Assembly: GCF_049800955.1 (NCBI RefSeq)
Contig: NZ_JBNAGA010000002.1
Coordinates: 248,001 to 312,000, forward strand
DNA: 64,000 nt
DNA from: JAKVBH01 sp049800955
Lineage (GTDB): Bacteria > Pseudomonadota > Alphaproteobacteria > Rhodobacterales > Rhodobacteraceae
Direction of reading: 5' to 3'
Positions within the stretch are counted from its first letter, which is position 1. Every line of letters begins with the position of its first letter. Positions 43,671 to 52,703 of this stretch are shown one piece after another. The notes under the pieces were generated by a model. The model was not told the DNA's origin. It saw only the letters and a list, made by a program, of their open reading frames with translations, and searched no databases. The position numbers and the translations under genes are program-made.

Positions 43671-45716
43671 CTAGGACGCCTCACGCAGCACGTCCAGAAA
43701 AGCAGCCCCAAATCTCTCGGCGCGCCGATCACCCAAAATGCGTGTCATGCGCCCCAAGTCATCCGGACGCGCCTCAGCGAGCTTTGCAAGTTGCGATGCA
43801 GAGCAGGACATGGGCTTTTGCGTGCCGCAATCCCCGCGCGACAATTGCGTTTGCACCTCTAGCAAACGATCATACAGCCCGCCCGCATCCTTGCCTGCAA
43901 GTTTGCGGCGCGCCGGATGAACCTCTGCAACCTCACCCGAAATAACGGCAAGGAAGTCGCGCCCATAGCGCTCAAGTTTTTTGGCTCCAACGCCGCTGAT
44001 GCCCGCCATGTCATCAAGCGTTGAAGGGCGCGCTTCCGCCATTTCGCCCAACGTCCGATCGTTAAAAATGATGTAGGCTGGCACAGCCGCCGCCTCCGCC
44101 AATGCCCGGCGCTTGGCCTTCAGAGCCGACAAGAGCGGCGCATCTTCTTCGGACACCAGAGTTTTGACAGTGGGTCTGCGCGTGGCTGATGCCTTCGAGA
44201 TCGTGTCGCGCCGCAATTTGATGGTGGTCTCATCACGCAAAAGCGGTCGTGCGGCCTCTGTCATCCGCAGCGCGCCATGACGTTCGGGATCCGGGCGCAA
44301 AAGATCATGGCCCATCATCTGCCGAAACACCGCCTGCCAAGCCCGGCGATCAAACTCGCGCCCCACCCCAAACGTCGGCAAGTCATCATGCCCGCGCGCG
44401 CGCACCTTCTCCGTCGCACTACCGAGCAGAATGTCGATCAGATGACCGGCTCCAAACCACTCTCCAGTGCGCAGGGCCGCCGAAAGCGCCTTGCGAACGG
44501 CTTGTGTGCCATCAAAAGTCTCGACCGGAGCATCGCAGAGATCGCAATACCCACATGGCGAGCCGCTCTCGCCGAAATAGCTCAGCAAGGTTTGCCGCCG
44601 ACACGTCAGCGCCTCGGCCAGGCCAAGCAGCGCATTCAGCCTGCCATGATCGGCATCCCGTCGCTCCGCCGGGGCCAGGCTTTCATCAATCTGTGAACGG
44701 CGCAGGCGAATATCATCGGGGCCAAACAACGTCATGGTCTCAGCAGGCGCACCATCCCGGCCGGCGCGACCGATCTCCTGATAGTAGGCCTCAATGCTCT
44801 TGGGCAGATCCGCATGTGCCACCCAGCGAATGTCCGGCTTGTCGACACCCATCCCGAAGGCCACTGTCGCAACAACAATCAGGCCATCTTCTCGCGCGAA
44901 CCGGCTTTCGACACTACGGCGATCATCGGCCTCCATACCCCCGTGGTAATGGCAGGCGTTGTGCCCTTCCTCGCGCAGCGCCGATGCGAGGCTCTCCGTC
45001 TTGGCCCGTGTGCCGCAATAGACAATGCCGGATTGGCCCTTTCTGGCGGCCGCAAAGCTCAAAATCTGAGCCCGCGGGCGATCTTTCGGCTGAAACGCCA
45101 AATGGATATTGGGGCGATCAAAACCGCGCAGAAACGTCTCAGGCGGATTGCCATCAAAAAGCCGGTCCACGATTTCCTGACGGGTCTCGGAATCCGCCGT
45201 TGCCGTGAACGCGGCCACCGGAACGCCCAATGCGCGGCGCAACTCACCTATGCGCAGGTAATCCGGCCTGAAATCATGGCCCCACTGGCTGACGCAATGG
45301 GCCTCGTCCACAGCGATAAACGAAACACCTGCGCGCCGCAGGGTTTGTATGATGCCCCCGCTCGCCAATCGCTCTGGCGCAAGATAGAGGAGCTTGAGCC
45401 GACCCTCATCCAGCGCCGACCAGACTGCATCCGTCTCCTCCGGCGTATTGCCTGAGGTCAGCGCGCCCGCTTCGACGCCCGCCTCGCGCAAGCCACGGAC
45501 TTGATCTCGCATCAGCGCGATCAGCGGAGATATGACGATGGTGAGCCCCGGTCGCATCAGGGCAGGCAATTGGAAACAAAGCGATTTGCCGCCGCCCGTG
45601 GGCATGATGGCCAAGACATTCTTGCCATCGTGCACGGCTTCTACAATCTCTCCCTGACCTGGGCGAAATCCGTCGAAGCCAAAAATATCCCGCAAAAGCG
45701 TGGCAGCGCTGTCCAT
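43671..45716 (-). CDS. recQ: ATP-dependent DNA helicase RecQ
   Basis: A 681-aa 3'-5' DNA helicase. Walker A is MPTGGGKSLCFQLPAL, Walker B is VDEAHCVSQWGHDFRPDY, and VATVAFGMGVDKPDIRWV and GRAGRDGAPA are motifs V and VI. The CGYCDLC zinc cluster of the RQC region and a C-terminal HRDC domain (ISGVGAKKLERYG, about 560-600) follow. The last 60 residues (after RRKLAGKDA) form a further HRDC-like repeat. All motifs are intact. Confidence 0.95.
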   Translation of the reverse strand: MDSAATLLRDIFGFDGFRPGQGEIVEAVHDGKNVLAIMPTGGGKSLCFQLPALMRPGLTIVISPLIALMRDQVRGLREAGVEAGALTSGNTPEETDAVWSALDEGRLKLLYLAPERLASGGIIQTLRRAGVSFIAVDEAHCVSQWGHDFRPDYLRIGELRRALGVPVAAFTATADSETRQEIVDRLFDGNPPETFLRGFDRPNIHLAFQPKDRPRAQILSFAAARKGQSGIVYCGTRAKTESLASALREEGHNACHYHGGMEADDRRSVESRFAREDGLIVVATVAFGMGVDKPDIRWVAHADLPKSIEAYYQEIGRAGRDGAPAETMTLFGPDDIRLRRSQIDESLAPAERRDADHGRLNALLGLAEALTCRRQTLLSYFGESGSPCGYCDLCDAPVETFDGTQAVRKALSAALRTGEWFGAGHLIDILLGSATEKVRARGHDDLPTFGVGREFDRRAWQAVFRQMMGHDLLRPDPERHGALRMTEAARPLLRDETTIKLRRDTISKASATRRPTVKTLVSEEDAPLLSALKAKRRALAEAAAVPAYIIFNDRTLGEMAEARPSTLDDMAGISGVGAKKLERYGRDFLAVISGEVAEVHPARRKLAGKDAGGLYDRLLEVQTQLSRGDCGTQKPMSCSASQLAKLAEARPDDLGRMTRILGDRRAERFGAAFLDVLREAS

Positions 45717-45810
45717 GGGTCCTGTCGCGTTTTTGTGATCTGCTCTTTTGAGAAGTGTCTCATATCAAGACTGCGCGAACAAGTCCGCGACAGGCGGATC
45801 ACGCGCGGAT

Positions 45811-46101
45811 TTAGCTCACGAAAAGCCCGACGTTGTTGGCCAGAATGATACGCGCGGCATAGACCGCGATGAGGGCCACCAGAGGCGCGAGATCCAGCCC
45901 TCCCATATTCGGCAAAAACCGCCGAATGGGCCCGTAGATCGGTTCCACCAGCCGGTTCAGCCCATACCAAATCTGCGCCACCACTTGCTGGTGCAGATTG
46001 AGCACCTGAAAGTTGATCAACCACGACATGATCACATGGGCAATAATGAAGAACCACACCACATCCAGAAGCAGCATGAGGATTTGGAAAAGCGATTGCA
46101 C
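45811..46101 (-). CDS. YggT-family membrane protein
   Basis: A 96-aa inner-membrane protein with two hydrophobic helices (LMLLLDVVWFFIIAHVIMSWL; LVALIAVYAARIIL) around the conserved NRLVEPIYGPIRRFLP motif. The family is linked to membrane/osmotic stress and Z-ring-related functions, without a firm biochemical role. The start is GTG at 46101 with AAGGAGG 8 bases before it. A longer frame to 46230 lacks such a site and conservation. Divergent from the thioesterase gene. Confidence 0.85.
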   Translation of the reverse strand: MQSLFQILMLLLDVVWFFIIAHVIMSWLINFQVLNLHQQVVAQIWYGLNRLVEPIYGPIRRFLPNMGGLDLAPLVALIAVYAARIILANNVGLFVS

Positions 46102-46220
46102 GGCGAGGCCTCCTTGTTTGCCCTTACCTATGGTGGCAGGCGCGCGGCGGCAAGTGCCGCAAGGTCGTCCTTGATGCGGATTGGGGCAAATGCTGATTGG
46201 GCGAAAAGGAGCAATGCGCC

Positions 46221-46760
46221 ATGTACCCATTTATCCGCATGACGAAAGAGCTGATCAAGGCTCGGTCCCAACCGCCGCTCGATGTCTGGGACACCCACGT
46301 CTCGCATCACATCTGCTGGCCATGGGATATCGATCTCTGGATGGAGCTCAACAATGGGCGCACGCTGACCATTTATGACCTGGGACGGATCCCCTTGGCC
46401 CATCGCACGGGTTTGATCGGGCTGCTCAAAAAAGAACGGTGGAGCCTGACCATGGCGGGCGCGTCTGTGCGCTGGCGTCGTCGGGTGCGGCCGTTCGAGA
46501 AGGTCGAGATGCGCTCGCGCGCCCTGGGCTTTGATCACCGGTTTTTCTACCTTGAACAAAGCATGTGGAACACATCGGGCGAGTGCGCCAATCATGCGCT
46601 CTATCGCTCTGCCGTCACAGATCGCAATGGCATCGTTTCGCCGGACCGCATTGTGGAAGCCTTTGGTGCACAAATCGTCTCGCCGGCCCTGCCCGATTGG
46701 GTTGTCGCCTGGACAGACGCGGATGCAAAGCGCCCATGGCCGCCGATGCAGACACCCTAG
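46221..46760 (+). CDS. Acyl-CoA thioesterase-like hotdog protein
   Basis: A 179-aa hotdog-fold protein of the 4HBT_2/thioesterase type. CWPWDIDLWMELNNGRTLTIYDLGRI holds the usual DxxxHMNN-like region (here DLWMELNNG), followed by VRWRRRVRPFEKVEMRSRALGFDHRFFYLEQSMW. AAAGGAG precedes the ATG at 46221. The classical catalytic Asp is not certain. Members are widespread in alphaproteobacteria with unknown acyl substrates. Confidence 0.7.
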   Translation: MYPFIRMTKELIKARSQPPLDVWDTHVSHHICWPWDIDLWMELNNGRTLTIYDLGRIPLAHRTGLIGLLKKERWSLTMAGASVRWRRRVRPFEKVEMRSRALGFDHRFFYLEQSMWNTSGECANHALYRSAVTDRNGIVSPDRIVEAFGAQIVSPALPDWVVAWTDADAKRPWPPMQTP

Positions 46761-46815
46761 GTTCCTCTTGCTCCGCCCTGCGTCTCGGGCTTAGCTGGAT
46801 CAAACGGGGGAGAGC

Positions 46816-48147
46816 ATGACAGACAAGCGCAAACGAATTTGGGGCTGGTTCTTCTTCGACTGGGCCAGCCAGCCTTACAACACGCTCCTCGTGACGTTCA
46901 TTTTTGCCCCCTACATCAAGGAATTGATGGAAGATGGCGCCGCCGCGCAGGCCGCATGGGGGTTCGGCATTGGGCTTGCGGGGCTTGTCATGGCCATCTT
47001 GGCGCCTGTTCTGGGCGCATTGGCGGACACATCAGGCCATCGGATGCGCTACATCTGGATATTCTCGATCATGTATGTGATCGGATCCGCCGCGCTCTGG
47101 ATAGCCGCTCCGGGAGATTTCAACCTGATCCTCGTTCTGTTCTTTTTTGCCGTTGGTATGATCGGCATGGAATTTGCAACGATTTTTACCAATTCGATGT
47201 TGCCCGATCTGGGCACAAAAGAAGAGATCGGCCGCATCTCCGGGAATGGCTGGGCCTTTGGCTATGTGGGCGGGCTGGTGACCCTTGTCATCATGCTGGT
47301 GTTTTTTGCAGAGAGTGCGGATACCGGGAAGACTTTCGTGGGCCTGGCGCCGCCCTTTGGTCTGGACAGCGCGGCGCGTGAGGGCACACGGTTCGTCGGG
47401 CCGCTGACGGCGCTCTGGTTCATCGTCTTCATGATCCCCTTTTTCCTCTGGGTTCGCGATCCTCGTCCACCCGCACGGCAGCCGGATGCGCTCAAGCGCG
47501 CCCTCAAAGGTCTGGGTCAGACCCTGCGTCGCCTGCCTGAAACACCTTCACTTCTGGCTTATCTGACCTCGTCAATGTTCTACCGTGATGCGTTGAACGG
47601 GATGTATACGTTTGGCGGGATTTACGCCGCCGGTGTCCTCGGGTGGTCTGTGGTCAATGTCGGGATTTTTGGCATTCTCGCAATCATCACGGGCGCGATT
47701 TTCGCCTGGCTGGGAGGGCGCGCTGACAGTCGGTTCGGGCCGCGGCCCGTCATCACGGCCTCGATCCTTGCGCTCACACTTGCCGCGATCAGCACTGTGC
47801 TCGTGTCCCGCGACACTGTCTTTGGCATGGCGGTCGGCGAAGGCTCCAGCCTGCCCGACATTGTGTTCTACGTTATCGGAGCGGTGATCGGGGCCGCTGG
47901 CGGCACGCTGCAATCTGCATCGCGGACCATGATGGTCCGGCAGGCAGATCCCGGTCGGATGACCGAAGCCTTTGGTCTTTATGCCTTAGCGGGCAAGGCC
48001 ACATCCTTCATTGCGCCTCTGCTCATCGGCACGGTCACGGCGCTAACCGGCTCACAACAGCTTGGGGTTTCCCCTCTCATCGGTCTTTTCTTGATCGGCC
48101 TGATCCTGTTACGTTGGGTCAAGGACGAGGGAGATCAGAAAGCATGA
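46816..48147 (+). CDS. MFS transporter of the UMF1/Atg22 type
   Basis: A 443-aa, twelve-helix membrane protein. The start RKRIWGWFFFDWASQPYNTLLVTFIFAPY is diagnostic of the UMF1 (Atg22-like) group of the major facilitator superfamily. A long cytoplasmic loop (PPARQPDALKRALKGLGQTLRRLPETP) joins the two halves. The substrate is unknown; amino-acid or solute efflux has been suggested for relatives. Its stop overlaps mepA by 4 bases. Confidence 0.85.
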   Translation: MTDKRKRIWGWFFFDWASQPYNTLLVTFIFAPYIKELMEDGAAAQAAWGFGIGLAGLVMAILAPVLGALADTSGHRMRYIWIFSIMYVIGSAALWIAAPGDFNLILVLFFFAVGMIGMEFATIFTNSMLPDLGTKEEIGRISGNGWAFGYVGGLVTLVIMLVFFAESADTGKTFVGLAPPFGLDSAAREGTRFVGPLTALWFIVFMIPFFLWVRDPRPPARQPDALKRALKGLGQTLRRLPETPSLLAYLTSSMFYRDALNGMYTFGGIYAAGVLGWSVVNVGIFGILAIITGAIFAWLGGRADSRFGPRPVITASILALTLAAISTVLVSRDTVFGMAVGEGSSLPDIVFYVIGAVIGAAGGTLQSASRTMMVRQADPGRMTEAFGLYALAGKATSFIAPLLIGTVTALTGSQQLGVSPLIGLFLIGLILLRWVKDEGDQKA

Positions 48148-49076
48148 AGAGCAGTCTCAAAATCGCACTTGCGGGCCTGGTTTGTCTGAGCCTCGCCAGT
48201 TGCCGCGACACCTCGCAGCCAAACGCCTCCCTTAACGCGCAACCGACCATTGGCGACAGTATGGGCGTCCTCTCGACCAAAGAAGCCAAGCAACTCTTCG
48301 GCGCGAAAGAGACGCCCTCGACACAACAGGCCGCAGCCTTCGGCAGCTATGCCAAGGGCTGTATGTCCGGCGCGGTCGAATTGCCGGAATCGGGCCCGAC
48401 ATGGCAAGCGATGCGGCTCTCGCGCAACCGCAACTGGGGCCACCCCGAATTGATCGATTTCGTCAAGGATCTCTCGCGAAAAGCAGCGGCGCAGCCGGGC
48501 TGGTCCGGGATCTACGTGGGCGATCTCAGCCAACCGCGCGGCGGGCCGATGCTGACCGGGCACCGGAGCCATCAGATCGGCCTTGATGCTGATATCTGGA
48601 TGCGCCCGGCCAATGATCTGCGCCTGACACGCTCGGATCGCGAAGCAATCTCATCGGTCTCCATGTGGCGCAATCGGGGAGCATTCGTGAATGAGAAATG
48701 GACGCCCGCGCATCACGCTGTTCTGAAAGCCGCCGCGAAGGACCCGCGCGTTGCCAGGATATTCGTCTTCCCCGGCGCCAAGGTCCAGATGTGCAAGGAT
48801 GAGACGGGAAATCGCGATTACTTGCGTAAAATCCGCCCCTGGTGGGGGCATCACTATCATTTCCATGTGCGTCTGAACTGCCCGGCGGGATCGACCGGCT
48901 GCGTCAATCAGGCCCCGCCTCCCAGCGGCGATGGATGTGCAGACGCCCAAAGCTGGGTCAACAACATTCTCAACCCCCCGCCGCCTGATCCCAACGCGCC
49001 CAAAGCCAAACCGCGCCGGGAACTACAGATGGCTGATTTACCCGCTCAATGCGCCACTGTCTTGCAATCGCCCTGA
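48144..49076 (+). CDS. mepA: Penicillin-insensitive murein endopeptidase, lipoprotein-like
   Basis: A 310-aa periplasmic LAS-type zinc peptidase that cuts D-Ala-meso-DAP cross-links. The signal ends LVCLSLASC, a likely lipobox, so the protein may be outer-membrane anchored. Zinc and catalytic motifs are GHRSHQIGLDADIW and WWGHHYHFHVRLNCP. The ATG at 48144 overlaps the MFS stop (ATGA), while the open frame begins at 48114. The 3' end overlaps the next gene by 28 bases. Confidence 0.9.
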   Translation: MKSSLKIALAGLVCLSLASCRDTSQPNASLNAQPTIGDSMGVLSTKEAKQLFGAKETPSTQQAAAFGSYAKGCMSGAVELPESGPTWQAMRLSRNRNWGHPELIDFVKDLSRKAAAQPGWSGIYVGDLSQPRGGPMLTGHRSHQIGLDADIWMRPANDLRLTRSDREAISSVSMWRNRGAFVNEKWTPAHHAVLKAAAKDPRVARIFVFPGAKVQMCKDETGNRDYLRKIRPWWGHHYHFHVRLNCPAGSTGCVNQAPPPSGDGCADAQSWVNNILNPPPPDPNAPKAKPRRELQMADLPAQCATVLQSP

Positions 49077-49912
49077 GCCTTTGGGCGCAATCCGCGCTCT
49101 GTGATCAAGCCAAATTCCTGCAAAGTCTGACATGGTCAGAGCCCGGTGCCCACTTTGGCGGCTGGTCCGCGATCGACTTTCTCGACGAAGGACAGCACTT
49201 TGTCGCCATCACGGACCGGCGGCATATGGTCGACGTTGACGTTGCGCGGGACGCGCAAGGCAGGATCGTCGGCCTCCAATCAACAGAGCCGCGAGCCCTC
49301 CGATTTGGGCGACACCCGGAGACTGGCAAGCAATTGCGCGACACCGAGGGCCTCGCCATTGGCGCCGATGGCATGCGATTCGTCTCTCTGGAGCAAATCA
49401 ATCGGGTTTTCGATGCCACAACGCAGGATCTTGATACGTCGCTGCCGATGCATTCTGATTTTGCGCAGTTTCATTCGAACGGCGGTTTGGAAGCGCTGGC
49501 TATCGATCAAGAGGGCAGACTTTTCACGTTGCCAGAGCGGTCCGGCACGATCACAACCGACTTCCCGCTCTATGGCCTGTTTGACGGTGCGTGGCGTCAT
49601 ATCGCGGATGTCCCCCGCTCATCCGGCTTTCAACCCGTGGGCGCAGATTTCGGCCCCGATGGCCGATTTTACCTTTTGGAACGGGCCTTTTCGGGCTTTG
49701 GCTTCCAAACCCGATTGAGCCGCTTCCGGGTTGCGGACGGCGGGATTGAAGACCGCGAGGTCTTGCTCGTCAGCGCCACAGGCCGTCACGGCAACCTCGA
49801 AGGGTTAGCCATCTGGCAATCCGATGACGGGATACGGGCCACGATGATTGCCGATGATAATTTCAGCAGGTTCCAAGAAACCGAGATCGTTGAGTATTTG
49901 CTGCCGGATTGA
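49049..49912 (+). CDS. Secreted esterase-like phytase-domain protein
   Basis: A 287-aa exported protein with a short signal peptide (HCLAIALSLWAQSALC). The body is a six-bladed-propeller-like fold of the esterase-like phytase family: FGGWSAIDFLDEGQHFVAITDRR, EGLAIGADGMRFVSLE, and GNLEGLAIWQ. Members are periplasmic with unsettled substrates. It starts inside mepA, 28 bases before that stop, so translation is probably coupled. Confidence 0.75.
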   Translation: MRHCLAIALSLWAQSALCDQAKFLQSLTWSEPGAHFGGWSAIDFLDEGQHFVAITDRRHMVDVDVARDAQGRIVGLQSTEPRALRFGRHPETGKQLRDTEGLAIGADGMRFVSLEQINRVFDATTQDLDTSLPMHSDFAQFHSNGGLEALAIDQEGRLFTLPERSGTITTDFPLYGLFDGAWRHIADVPRSSGFQPVGADFGPDGRFYLLERAFSGFGFQTRLSRFRVADGGIEDREVLLVSATGRHGNLEGLAIWQSDDGIRATMIADDNFSRFQETEIVEYLLPD

Positions 49913-50032
49913 CAAATTGCCGCAGATCAGGCTTGTCTATGGCGTGGGCAGCCATTAAAGGCGGGGCTGCTTGCCGGGTCGGGAGCCCCGGGGAGCCAAG
50001 TCGCCGAAACCTTGTCAAAACGGGCACCACAA

Positions 50033-50662
50033 ATGCAACGTGAACATATCCCCGGCATTATCGCCATGGCCGCCATCGTGGTGGCTTCCAATATTCTGGT
50101 CCAGCATCTGTTCGGCCAATGGCTGACATGGGGGGCCTTCACCTACCCGCTTGCTTTCCTTGTGACCGACCTCATGAACCGCCTGTATGGCGCAGGCCCG
50201 GCGCGGCAAGTCGTGTTCGCGGGATTTGTCGTAGGCGTTTTCTGTTCGCTTGTCGGAACGAATATCCAGGGCGAATTCGGCCCGCTGGTCACCTTCCGGA
50301 TCGCGCTTGGTTCCGGCCTCGCCTTCCTGACGGCGCAGCTCATGGATGTGGCTGTGTTCAACAGGTTCCGCGAAGGCGTCTGGTGGAAAGCGCCCTTGGC
50401 CTCGACGATTGTGGGCTCATCTGTCGACACTGCCATTTTCTTTACCATTGCCTTCTCCGGGGCACTGACAATGCTCGAACCGGGCAATGACGTAAGCTGG
50501 GCAAACGAACCCGTCCCGGTTCTGGGTGTTGGACCGCTTGCGCCCTTGTGGGTCTCGCTCGCGATCGCGGACTGGTTCGTCAAATTGAGCTTGGCGCTTA
50601 TCGCGCTTGCTCCTTTTCGCGCCATTGTTGCGCGGCATGCGCAAGATCGATCACTCGTTTGA
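50033..50662 (+). CDS. yhhQ: Queuosine precursor transporter (VUT family)
   Basis: A 209-aa, six-helix inner-membrane protein. AAIVVASNILVQHLFG, WGAFTYPLAFLVTDLMNRLYG and VVGVFCSLVG are hallmark segments of the YhhQ/VUT family, which imports 7-deazaguanine precursors (preQ0/preQ1) for tRNA queuosine. ATG at 50033 is chosen; a TTG at 50012 is also possible. The 120-base gap before it is GC-rich with small hairpins, but no preQ1 riboswitch was recognised. Confidence 0.88.
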   Translation: MQREHIPGIIAMAAIVVASNILVQHLFGQWLTWGAFTYPLAFLVTDLMNRLYGAGPARQVVFAGFVVGVFCSLVGTNIQGEFGPLVTFRIALGSGLAFLTAQLMDVAVFNRFREGVWWKAPLASTIVGSSVDTAIFFTIAFSGALTMLEPGNDVSWANEPVPVLGVGPLAPLWVSLAIADWFVKLSLALIALAPFRAIVARHAQDRSLV

Positions 50663-50720
50663 AAAAACCTTTTGGCGATTGCGGCAACTCGTGCCAATCT
50701 GATGGGAGTTGAAACAATCG

Positions 50721-50738
50721 AAAGGAGGTGATCCAGTG
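50721..50738 (+). promoter_or_regulatory. Extended Shine-Dalgarno complementary to the 16S rRNA 3' end
   Basis: AAAGGAGGTGATCCAG (50721-50736) is a 16-base match to the complement of the usual bacterial 16S 3' terminus (CTGGATCACCTCCTTT). A GTG follows 7 bases after AGGAGG. The match is far longer than the 4-6 bases needed for initiation. No rRNA gene is present here. Confidence 0.6.
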
Positions 50739-50792
50739 TCTAGAGAGATATTGGAGAAAGGTGTCGGGACAGATCGGGAGGCGCGCCTCTGA
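50736..50792 (+). CDS. Possible 18-codon leader peptide before arfB
   Basis: GTG at 50736 opens an 18-codon frame (starts VSREILEKGV) ending in TGA at 50790-50792. It directly follows the strongest ribosome-binding site in the window. GAGGCGCGCCTC, a 12-base perfect palindrome, covers its last codons, and further hairpins lead to a terminator at 50865. A leader peptide that senses ribosome state ahead of the ribosome-rescue gene arfB is an attractive inference. No family match is known to me. Confidence 0.4.
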   Translation: MSREILEKGVGTDREARL

Positions 50793-50864
50793 GGCAACCC
50801 TTTGGGCGCTCGCGCCCCTGATTTGGCGATAGGCCTAGACCGGCCCCGCCTCCGAAAATTCTCG

Positions 50865-50891
50865 AAGGGTCGCTCGCAGAGCGGCCCTTTT
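50865..50891 (+). terminator. Intrinsic terminator/attenuator upstream of arfB
   Basis: GGGTCGCTC and GAGCGGCCC form a 9-bp stem (one G-U) around GCA, flanked by AA and TTTT. It lies 33 bases before the arfB ATG and 72 after the leader-ORF stop. It can end the yhhQ/leader transcript or act as an attenuator of arfB. Confidence 0.7.
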
Positions 50892-50923
50892 CGCTTATCC
50901 ATCTGCTTTCCCAGGTGTTGCAC

Positions 50924-51349
50924 ATGAGCCTACGCATTACAGAAGATATCATTCTCGCGGATTGGGAGCTCAGCGAGAGCTTCATGCGCGCGTCAGGGCC
51001 CGGGGGGCAGAATGTCAACAAGGTCGCGACAGCGGTAGAGCTTCGGTTCGAAGCCGCCAGATCACCCGCACTAAGCCCGGCCGTCAAAGCTCGACTGAAA
51101 CGTTTGGCGGGCCGACGGTGGACGCAAGACGGAGCACTCGTCTTGCAAGTCGACACCACGCGTTCGCAAGCCCGCAATCGCGAGATTGCCCGCGAGCGTT
51201 TGGCCGCCCTCATTACTCAGGCGCTCAAAGCCCCGAAACGTCGCATCGCAACCAAACCAACACGGGCCTCGCAACGGCGTCGTGTTGAAGGAAAAAAAGC
51301 GCGTGGCGCGGTCAAGGCCATGCGTGGGCGTGTGTCCGACACCGACTAG
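50924..51349 (+). CDS. arfB: Alternative ribosome-rescue aminoacyl-tRNA hydrolase
   Basis: A 141-aa class I release-factor-like protein that frees peptidyl-tRNA on ribosomes stalled without a stop codon. The catalytic GGQ is in [20 protein letters not shown], and the C-terminal basic tail ([26 protein letters not shown]) is the part that enters the empty mRNA channel. Both are intact. The ATG at 50924 fits family starts. The stop overlaps the convergent pncB stop by 4 bases. A terminator just upstream suggests regulated read-through. Confidence 0.93.
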   Translation: MSLRITEDIILADWELSESFMRASGPGGQNVNKVATAVELRFEAARSPALSPAVKARLKRLAGRRWTQDGALVLQVDTTRSQARNREIARERLAALITQALKAPKRRIATKPTRASQRRRVEGKKARGAVKAMRGRVSDTD

Positions 51350-52653
51350 ACCTGCAGGTCAATCCGTTCTTGATGTCCGACTTGAAAAACCCGTTTGTAT
51401 CGCTCGATCTGCTGCGCGGGACCCATTGCTTTATTGGGATTATCCGACAGCTTAACCGTTGGCCGCCCGTTCGCCTTGATGGCCTTGCACACGAGAGAAA
51501 ACGCATCCAGCGATCCATCCTGTGTCAAACCCCTGAAATCATTTGTCAGGTTTGTGCCCCAACCAAACGAGACCCGCACCCGTCCGCGGAATTGCGATTG
51601 CAACTGCTGGATTGTGTCGACATCCAGGCCGTCTGAGAAAATGATGAGCTTCTCCGCCGGATCTTCACCGCGGGAGCGCCACCATGCTATCGCGGCCTCC
51701 GCACCGTTGGCTGGATCACCACTGTCGATGCGTATGCCTGTCCACTTGGCGAGCCAGTCCGGGGCATGCGCGAGGAAACCCTCGGTGCCATAGGTGTCTG
51801 GAAGAATAATCCTCAGATTGCCGTCGTGCTCGTCATGCCAATCCGCCAACACATCATAGGGCGCGCGGGCCAAAGCTTCGTCTGTCTCGGCCAAGGCGGC
51901 GTATACCATGGGCAACTCGTGTGCGTTGGTGCCAATCGCTTCAAGATCCCGGTTTTTGGCGATCAGGCAATTGGACGTACCGACAAATTTGTCGCCCAGA
52001 CCTTCCAACATCGCCTGAACACACCAATCCTGCCACAGGAACCCATGGCGGCGGCGGGTTCCGAAATCTGCGATGCGCAAATCGTCGACAGTCCGCAGTT
52101 TCTCGACTTTTTCCCAAAGTTTGGTCATCGCGCGGGCATAGAGGACTTGAAGTTCAAACCGCCCCATGTGTTTGAGTACGGCGCGGCTGCGCAATTCCAT
52201 GAGCACCGCCAGCGCAGGAATTTCCCAAAGCATGACTTCCGGCCATGATCCCTTAAAGGTCAGTTCGTATTGGCCGTCTCTCTTTTCAAGATGATAATCC
52301 GGCAGGCGCAGCGCTTCGAACCACTCCATGAAATCGGACCGGAACATCTGGCGTTTGCCGTAAAAGGTATTGCCGCGCAGCCAGGTACTCTCTCCACGAG
52401 ACAGCTTGAGTGAACGGATATGATCAAGTTGTTCACGCAACTCGCCCTCATCGATCAGATCAGCCAGCCGGATGGAGGTACTACGGTTGATGAGGGAAAA
52501 TGTAACATCCGTGTCACGCCGGTTGCGAAAGACCGATTGGCACATCAATAGCTTGTAAAAATCCGTATCAATCAATGATCTCACGATCGGATCGATACGC
52601 CATTTATGGTTCCAAACGCGCGTCGCGATGTCCAAGGACTGTCCTCCAAGCAT
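51346..52653 (-). CDS. pncB: Nicotinate phosphoribosyltransferase
   Basis: A 435-aa NAD-salvage enzyme converting nicotinate and PRPP to nicotinate mononucleotide with ATP. The start contains [17 protein letters not shown], then [16 protein letters not shown] (the catalytic-loop region), [14 protein letters not shown], and [17 protein letters not shown] phosphate binding near the end (read here as [11 protein letters not shown]). It lies 50 bases downstream of the hybrid kinase, with pncA beyond, all on one strand. Confidence 0.94.
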   Translation of the reverse strand: MLGGQSLDIATRVWNHKWRIDPIVRSLIDTDFYKLLMCQSVFRNRRDTDVTFSLINRSTSIRLADLIDEGELREQLDHIRSLKLSRGESTWLRGNTFYGKRQMFRSDFMEWFEALRLPDYHLEKRDGQYELTFKGSWPEVMLWEIPALAVLMELRSRAVLKHMGRFELQVLYARAMTKLWEKVEKLRTVDDLRIADFGTRRRHGFLWQDWCVQAMLEGLGDKFVGTSNCLIAKNRDLEAIGTNAHELPMVYAALAETDEALARAPYDVLADWHDEHDGNLRIILPDTYGTEGFLAHAPDWLAKWTGIRIDSGDPANGAEAAIAWWRSRGEDPAEKLIIFSDGLDVDTIQQLQSQFRGRVRVSFGWGTNLTNDFRGLTQDGSLDAFSLVCKAIKANGRPTVKLSDNPNKAMGPAQQIERYKRVFQVGHQERIDLQV

Positions 52654-52703
52654 GCAGTGTCTTTGGAGTGATACGCCTATGAGATCATCATAAAAACCAG
52701 AAA

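Noticed and set aside
49913..50032. PreQ1 riboswitch before yhhQ
   Set aside because: The GC-rich hairpins do not show the short preQ1-I pseudoknot pattern that I can recognise.
50721..50736. Antisense 16S rRNA 3' end suggesting an rRNA operon remnant
   Set aside because: Only 16 bases match and no other 16S sequence surrounds it. It is better explained as an extended ribosome-binding site.
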